Source: Embiotoca jacksoni (Eukaryota > Chordata > Actinopteri > Embiotocidae). Taken from it: DNA of 64,000 nucleotides. This document shows, in pieces, positions 11,775 to 20,700 of this stretch. A model generated the notes under the pieces. That model saw nothing but the letters and a program-made list of their open reading frames with translations. It was not told the DNA's origin and did no database searches. The stretch covers positions 9,716,992-9,780,991 of the forward strand of contig JAKOON010000011.1 in assembly GCA_022577435.1 (NCBI GenBank). The letters are read 5' to 3'. A program made the position numbers and the translations under genes. Position 1 is the first letter of the stretch; each line of letters starts with the position of its first letter.

Positions 11775-14700
11775 TATATATATACAGATATTTTATCGAC
11801 TGATAAAATCAGCTGGTAAATATATCAGTCGGGCTCAAAAAGGACACATTTTCTTGACAGTTGTGTGGTTTTACATTATGTTTTTATCACATATTATCAC
11901 GTGACATTTTTGTGCTTTTTTTCATTTTACATTTATTTATGTTTATCTTTATGTTGATCATGAGCTAGCACCTGGTTAGCTCAGCATAAACACTGGTAGC
12001 AGAGGGAAACAGCTAGTTTGGGAAGGACCTCTTAATCTCATTACCTTCTGTTATCTTGTCTGTTTAATTTTTACAAAAGCTTCACATTTTTCATATTTAA
12101 TGGTTAATACATTTTTTTTCCAAAATGCTGAACTATTCCTCAAAAATTCTGGTCTGGATTTTTAGCCGTGCACTAAGAGCTAATTTTTAAGAGCATGAGA
12201 AACACGGAGAGAGTGTGTGCAGCCGCAGTCGTCCTGCGTCTTAACAAAGATGTCAATATTACACAGTCCAGTGCATGTGGCTGCAGAGGGCCCAAACAAA
12301 TCAATACTACACCTGGTTTGGTGGAATAATCAGAGTTTCCCTTGTTAGGACACCTGCTTCCAGAGTAATTTACATTTGTTTGACTTTAAAAGGGACAAAT
12401 ATACAATTTAGACAAAATAAACATTTTCTAAGATCTACAGTGTGTTTCCATATTTTATAACCCCATTTTGAGCAGTTGAAATCTTAAATCGGCAAGAATG
12501 GGACCATACTTCACTTTCACCATATCAACTCCAGAAACTGGTCTCCTCAGTTCCCGGACGTTTTTCAGAGTGTTGTTAAAACAACAGGTGATGCAACACA
12601 GCGGTAAACATGACCCTGTCCCAACTTTTTGGAGATGTGTTGCTGCCATCAAATTCAAAATAAGTATATATTTTTCATTAAACAATACAATTTTTCAGTT
12701 TCAACATTTTATGTTATCTTTGAAATATTTGTAATTAAATGCAAGTTTGTAAATCATCACATTCTGTTTTTATTCACATTTTACACAGCTGCACTACTGT
12801 TTTAGAAACAGGTTTGTATCATTAGGTGTTAAAAAGCTCAGTGAAACTTAATCCGTGTGATTTGACAAAATGGCACTTTGAATCTTTTTTTCCCTCCTTT
12901 CTTATTTGTTGAGGCGGCTTTTAGCAGAGAAGTTAATGAGGTAAAGAAAAGCTTAATGAAAGAAGCAGCATCAAGTCAATCAGATCGTATTTCTCCCAGA
13001 AAGAAACTAAAAAAGACGGAGAGCTCGACGTGCCTTCACAAATCTGTTCAGCGTTACAACCACGGCTCGAAACTGCACGCATCCGTTTGTTCAGGCAACA
13101 TCTCCACAAAAATTTTCCACATCCCCGAAGGTACAGGTGCCATTAGAAATACCTTCCACACTATAAACCTGCCTCAGCAGACAGACTGAGAATTTAGGGC
13201 TGAAATAAAAGCTAAAGCTGATAATTAAAAATGCAAAGCCGTGAAGGTAGACACTGAGCTACAATGAGAAGCTTCCTGGTGTCTTATACAACTGTAATTA
13301 AACACAGGTGAGCTGAGGGAGAGTCAGGTATCCTGTGTGTCGTGTTGGTTTCTATGGAAACATGCTGTACACATTACACACACACATTAATAAATAAAAT
13401 GTATGATTGTTTCTATGACTTTTTCTTGGTTAGTTGTTTTAAACCAATCACCAATCACAGCAGTCCCTTCTGATTATATTTGATATTAGGTCTCACCATA
13501 GACTTCAGTGATCATCAGAGCAACTACAGGTTCACACAGTAACCGGATGCCAGATCACTCAGATGGGAAGCGTGTGTCGTTTATCACACACGTGTGAAGC
13601 CCAGCAGACCACAGCAGCTCTAAACCTCGCTGATGTTCATTTCATGTGGAGGGATCGTGTCTGCAAGCGTCTTTGTTTTTGCAGAAACATCCCCCCTCTC
13701 CCTCGCTGACTCAGGGATGAGGATGGGCTGATGTCAGGATGTTACAATAACCTCCTGTCATGTGCTTTGACTTTGGAGGAGAAGAGGCAGCAGACGAACC
13801 AGATGAGGCTGGAGAGGGAACAATCCTCAGAGAGGGTCCACTGTTTCATATACAACCAGGAGGAAGAGGAGGAAAATACTGAAGATAGAGAGAGACAGGA
13901 TGAACAGGAGGAGGAGGAGAAGAGGAAGAGAAAGAGAAAAAAAGAGGACGAAGAGGAGGATGAGGAGGAAAAAGGAGAAGAAGATGAAAAAGAAGAAGAG
14001 GAGGAAGAAGAAGACGATGTAGAAAAAAATTAAGCAAAGAACAGGAAGGAAAAGAAGAGGAAGAAGGAGATGCAAAAGGAGGAAGAAGGAGAAGAGGAAG
14101 AGGAAAAAGAGGTAGAAGAAAAGGAGGAAGAGGAAGACAAGTGAAAGGAGGAGACAGAAGAAGACAAAGAAGAATAAAAGGAGGAAGAGGACGAGAAAGA
14201 AGACGAAGAAGAAGTGGAGGAGGAAGACAAAAAGAAAGAGAAAGAGAAAGAGAAAGAAGAATACAAAGATGAAGACAAAGAAGAAGAAGAAGAAGAAGAA
14301 GAAGCAGCGATGAAGTGAACTCACCCAAAGCCGGACACCATGCGGCAGAGGAGGAACATGCCGTATCCTTGGACGAAGGAGGAGAGGAAGGCAAAGAAGC
14401 CGTTGACAGACATGGAGATGAGCAGACACTGTTTCCGGCCCAACTTGTCTGACAGACCGCCCCAGAAGAAAGCTCCGAACATCATCCCCAGGTACACGAT
14501 GCTTCCTGCAGAGGGACAGGAAGGGACAGACAGAGATGTGAATGATCCCAATCAAACGTGTACTGCTGAATAAAACACATCTCACACTTTTACACTCGTT
14601 CATGTAACACACACACACACACACACACACACAGCAGCAGCATCTTCTCCTGAGAGGTCCTGGAAGATGTCCGTCTGTATAAATGCAGTTCAGCATAGAT

Positions 14701-17700
14701 GAGTTGAACTTGAGCTGCGAGTCCCGTCTACAACACTGCACATCAACTCTGCACCGAAGGTTTAGGATTTACTCTCTAATGATGCTCAGAGTGTCTGACT
14801 CCAGACGAACTCTCCAGACCGCCGCAGCCAGGATGAAGATCGGATAACAAACATGTTGTCACTGCAGCGCATCATAAAACAGATGGAGTTACTACAGTTG
14901 CTGGTCGATGAACACAATGAGCTTCACGGGCTTCTGTGTGTTTGTTTTTATTCTTTCTATTGACAGGTCGCCCGTCTGAAACGGTCATGTGACGTCTTTA
15001 GAGATCTCGGGGTTTACACTCCACGTCAAATGTTTAATTTCCGGACTTTTTCTGACTAAAAAGCTGAAATTTGATGAACTACAATAAACAGAAAAAACAG
15101 GCTGCTGTTCTAAGCAGCCAAGAAACAGACACATTATTTTATTGCCATCAATTTTCCAAAACACACAACTACTGTAGGTTTTGTGCACCGTATAAACACA
15201 CTGACCCTCCTGCAAAAAAAACGTGTGCAAAAGTTTTTTTCAAATGGGAACAGTATGCTCTTTATCATTCACTCTCTCCTTGTAGATCTGTTTAGAAACT
15301 TTACATTCAGCTTTTCCGTCAGTCTTTAAATTCTTCAAGTTGTAGCCAAATCTCTTAAAAATCGCAATTTTTCTGCATGTTTGCCTTCATAATCAGCTAC
15401 AAGAAAATGCACATCTTTATTGAAGTGCTTGTGACTTGTTGACGGATGGAAATGAGAAAAAAAAAAATCTCTTCTAAAATCACTGAAACTACATGGAAAA
15501 TAGTATATTTTGATAAATGACAACTAAAATTTAAACATGCAAACAAAATTCCCTGATATTCCAGGACTTTGGACCATAAAATAATGGAATCCCCTGACTA
15601 GAAAAGAGTTTTTAAAACACTCCCTGACTGGTGGGAAACCTGTGATCACTGCTGTAAACCGATTATCTTTCATGATATGATGAAGCTTTCATTCTCTCTG
15701 GATGAAATGACTGTCTGGTGACTGATACTCTACTTAAAGAGTCTGTGGGACACACAGAGCAGTCGTTGACCTCGCAGGCCTGCTTCTAAACCAGCTGTTC
15801 ATCTCTTACTGCTGCTCCTCTGCTGGAAATTTGGGGTAATTTCTCTTCCTGTGCTGAAGAACATGCAGCATGAAGGAGGTGGAGGTGGAGGTGGTGGTGG
15901 GCAGTGCGAGGGTTGTCAGGCCAGTAAATAATCCACTTTTCTACCTACGTGCTAATAAAAATGCTAATGCATGTGGAGGGGGGTGTGTGCAATTGTTTGA
16001 CGAGGCGGCACCAGAAAGGAAGCCGGCTCTGTCCCCCCACCTCCCTCGCTGTGTTTGTGGTGATGGGACAGATACGCCGGGAGAAGAGCGTCTTATCGAG
16101 CTGCACAGACATGATGCTGGGAGCCGGTGATTCATTACAGGTGACAGCCGCTGGAGCTCCGCACCGCTGCTGCAGAGGAGCATCTCCTCCAGGCTGCAGG
16201 GCGGAAAGAGGACGCTACACAAAATATCACAAAAGCGCTGCATCCTGCACAAACCGGGGACGTCTTTTGATTTGTGTAGCTACATCTGAACGCGTGTAGC
16301 CGAGGAGATGCTATCTGGAAAACAGCAGCTCATTTGTTTTATGGCTCTCCTCACACTGGGTATCTGTAATAAAGGGGGAGGTGGGAGACGGGGTTGATGG
16401 GGCGTCCGAGGCGCAGTATGAATGCCTCTGAGATTGGATTGGTGATTTTCTGCTCGGTTCAATCTCAGGTCAGACCTTGAGGGCCTTTATGGAAATTAGC
16501 GAAGGTCAGTTAAAAGCGCTGGACAACAGACAACAGTTTTAGGGAAGAGTTTGTTAAAGGCAACACAAAAAACAGCTGCGTATCTGATGTCCACCACCAC
16601 CACCACAATTCAATTAAAAAAAAAAACAGGATTTAAAGGTGCAATCAACATGAAAACTGTATGTGTGACTGCGTATGGAACAGTACATGTACGTGCACAA
16701 AACACGTCTGTAGTGAAGTAGTAAGGCAGAAGTGATCATATTTGGACAACTAGGGGAGAATCCACAGACTGTATATAAAAGTGTTCGTAGCTTCAGGTCC
16801 AAAAAATGAGGTCGATGCAGAAGTGTCTTAAGCTGCAATACCACCGAGTGCCACTGGAGGTTGGCTCCAAAAAGCTTCCGGCTCCATAGACTCCCATTCA
16901 ACTTCTCTCATCAAATACAAAGTCAATAAAATGTCTCCACCAGTTATCTCGGTGTTGTTAGCTAAAGTCACTCCTTCTTATTAGTTTTCTGGAGGTCCAT
17001 CTGAAAATAATCTGTCATTAATTAGAAAATAAGCTAAAAAAAAATACCTGTTTTTGGGGGCGTATCTGTTTGATTGACAGGCCTGTGGTGCAGTCAGGTT
17101 ACAGCTATCGGTGCGCGGGACGTAGTATTGTCAGGTTTGCAATCAGATCAGTCAGATCCACTGCTGGCTCCTCCCCCAGCTCATCTAAATATGGTCACTT
17201 CCTGCTCCAAACCGCTCCGAACTAGCAAGATGGTGACGGACAGAATCTGAAGTGGAGGCTTCATAACGTTCACAAACCAACGGGCGACGTCACTAATGGT
17301 TGCTGCTTGGGTGGATCTGATGGACAACGTGAGGACACAATGCCCCGCCCACTTATACCATAAACCTGACTGCACCACAGGCCTATCAATCAAACAGACC
17401 CGCCCCCAGACATATCTGTTTGAGTCCTAATATCTGATTAATGCTGGAATTATTCACAGAAGGACCAAAACACAGATCAGTAGGAGGGAGTTTATCTAAT
17501 GACACCATGACGACTTGTGGAAAACATTTACTGAGCCCTCCCCTGGTGGTCCTCAGCTGTACTGCACTTTAAGGCTCTTTTCAGACCCGGATGCGACCTA
17601 CACTTTTATATACAGACTGTGTTTACACCTGCTTGTTGTCAAGTAACTAGTGTTGAGGTAACTTCACGTTAATATCAGTACAAAGTAAAACATTTAGTAA

Positions 17701-20700
17701 AGTTGTCCTGAGCCCACCTGAGCTGTTAATCTGTTCCTTAAGATACAGCAGACAGTCTGCTCTCTTTAACGGTACACTGTGCAGCTCCTCTCTGCCCCCA
17801 CAGGGATTACTTCAGCCAACTCTTAAACTGTCTTCACTCGTCTCCACGGACGCTGCTTTTTTTTTTCTTTCTGTTGTAATTAGCTCTTATGTGTGAGTGT
17901 AATTCTCTCCTGACACCTTTCTGCTCTGTTTTCTCTCCTCGTCGCCATGCAGCGTCCCGGCACGGATGAGAGGAGAGCGCCGGCACACAGGCAGCAACAG
18001 CAGCAGCAGCAGAAGGAGAAGGAGAAGAAGAAGGAGAAGAAGAAGAAGAAGAAGGAGAAGACTTGTTTCCCAGAGGGCCATCTGTGATTGACAGGTGGGT
18101 TTCAACAGAAGTGAGACAGACAAGGGTTGGCAGGGAGGGAGGAGGAGAGGAGGAATGGAGAAAAGGAGGGGGAGGAGGAGGAGAAAAGGAGGAAAGGAGG
18201 AGAGGAGGAGAGGAGGAGAAAAGGAGGAAAGGTGGAGAGGAGGAGACAAGGAAAGGAGGAAAGGAGAAAGGGAGGAAAGGAGGGGAGGAGGAGAGGACCC
18301 CCGTGGGAGAGAAGCACATTCCTCAGGTATTAATTACATCGACACCTGCTGATCTGTTTCTGCAAATGTGGAGTTTATTCAAAATAAAGAGTAATCACTT
18401 AAATCACACACCAATTTGAACCTATAGAGCCAAAGAATGTTAAATTCTTTGAATGTTAAATAATTTAAATTAAATTAAAAAAAAAAAATTGCAATTCTTT
18501 GAATGTTAAATCAATTTAAATTGAATTAAAGAATGTTAAATTCTTTGACTCTAATCAGCACGTCAGGATCAGTTTTCAAGATGTGTTCAGGATCAGTCGG
18601 AATTTTTGTGTTTATGCAGAATACGATTTTTCGTCTGAGCTGGAGGAAACAGAAACATCACTGAGCCTCTTTTTCTTCTTATTAAAGGAACAATGACACA
18701 TTTTTAGTGAATTTTAGAACAACAATCTTTCATTCTTACATGTCAGATTTAGCTACAGTGTGAAACAAGGATTACTCAGAGCTGGAGGAATTCTGGTGAT
18801 AGAATATTGTGATTTAAAAAAAATATTATTTTCAAATAAAATCGAATCAATACTTGCCGATGAAGTAAAAATTATATTTGAAATTATTTCAAGTGGGAGT
18901 GATTTTTATCTTTCATTAGTCTATGGAACTAAATGTGCCTAAGCTTCTTTTTCTTCCTTCAATAGTGCTGTTATAGAGTAAATTCTGCCCCCGTGAGCTC
19001 TCTGCCTGGAGAGTAACAGGGTGAACGGCTCTTTGTTGTGAAGAAGAGATGATGGTAGGAAGTGTTGTTGTCCCTGCATTTCTAATGATCTCACCTCTAG
19101 CTGCAGCAGAGCCTATTTATCACCACGCTGTGTTGATTAGCTTCAGCTGTCGAAGGTGTTTGTGATCGTGTAACCGCGACACACAGAGCTGCTTGACCTC
19201 AGAAAATATCAGCATCAGTTACACTGACTCCTCCAGGCTGACACTGCTTCAGACACACACCTTCACCCGCTGATACACCTGCAGCAGGGCTCCATCGGAG
19301 ACGGCACACATCACACCAAACACCCTCCAAATGATAACTGTGGTGCAGGAGAACACCCGCAGACAAATTAACAGCCATATGTGCTGGTGGTGAAGGAGGA
19401 CGAGGAGGAAGAAGAGGAGGAAGAGGAGGAGGAAGTGTATGAAAGCAGCCCTCCCTCCCTCCCTCCCTTCTCTCTGGGGAGCTACGTGAGCCAGTCTACC
19501 ATGGCTAAACTGCAGTGAAGCACAATGCTGCAGAGATTAACTCCAGACCGGATCTTCAGATCTCTGAGTCACACAGAGACACTGGGAGACACAGAGAGAC
19601 ACTCTGAGAGACACTTTGAGAGGTACTCTGAGAGACACTGAGAGAGACAGAGAGACAGTTTTAGAGACACAGTGAGAGAGTTTCAGAGAAACAGAGACAC
19701 TGAGAGACACAGAGACAGTTTTAGAGACAGAGAGACACCGAGAAAGACACAGAGACACAGAGAGACACCGAGAAAGACATAGAGACACAGAGAGACAGTT
19801 TTAGAGACACCGAGAGAGTTTCAGAGAGGATTACATCAGGAGGATAACAGAGAGGACAGACGAGAGCAGTGAGAAGAAAAGCAGGAACATCGCTGATCTG
19901 GATGTTTTTATATTATAAAGAAGAAATTAAAATGTTGAAGGAAGGAGAGAGTTGGGATTACAGACAGAGATACTGATGATGGAGGATAATGAATCAATGA
20001 ACAAGATATGTTGTAAGATATATTATAAGATATATATTGAATAAATGGAAACAGAGAAGTCATGTACAGTAAAAATGTAAAATGTTCTATTTTTGGACTA
20101 TTTTATTTCCTTTTGTTGTGTATTTTATCATAAAGGAAACACCTTTATTTACAGCAGTACTTATCGAACCAATTAAATTAATTAATAAGCTTCAAAAAGA
20201 CATGTTTTTTGTTTTTGAGCACACCTCACTTTTTTTAATTTGAATTATATGTACAACTGATTGCGACACCTGGAGTTCTTCTGATGAAGACTGTTTGAAA
20301 GTTTGCGCTGTTATCACCATGGTAACACTTATCAGCCCCCCCCCCCATGCCGACAGCCTGCTGCTGCTGCTGCTTTCGAGTGTGTCCACTCAGAACAGCT
20401 CAGCACTCGTGTCCTGAGACGTAGTCAGAAAACTCTTCACATATAGTAGCGGTTTCAAGAATACATGTCTCAAATTCATCAATTTTGTCCCGAGACGATG
20501 AGATGAGATGATGTCTCTGATGTTTACTGTTCTGAAGTCCTTCATCCAGCAGCAGGCGGCTAGAAAAACCCGTTTAGACCTGATCAATATCTATTTTAGT
20601 CTGAAGCTGTGATGTAACATCCTGTCAGAGCCTCCAGGTTTTGGAACGAGCAGCCGGAGGAAAAAAGGTCTGCAGAGTCGCTGAAATCTTTGAAATCTCC

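Larger units (their letters stand above)
11484..14324 (-). other. sv2c intron 2
   Basis: Contains the AT array, a repeat fragment (11955-12145), a transposon remnant (12380-12790) and the 450-bp purine tract at its 5' end. No other gene seen. Confidence 0.7.

Noticed and set aside
12498..12734. 78-codon ORF as an independent gene
   Set aside because: It lies inside a transposon-like repeat and looks like a decayed element ORF.
13827..14741. 304-codon minus-strand ORF rich in Phe, Leu, Ser and Val
   Set aside because: It is read through the purine/pyrimidine tract and a (CA)n array. The real coding content is only the 181-bp sv2c exon 2 in another frame.
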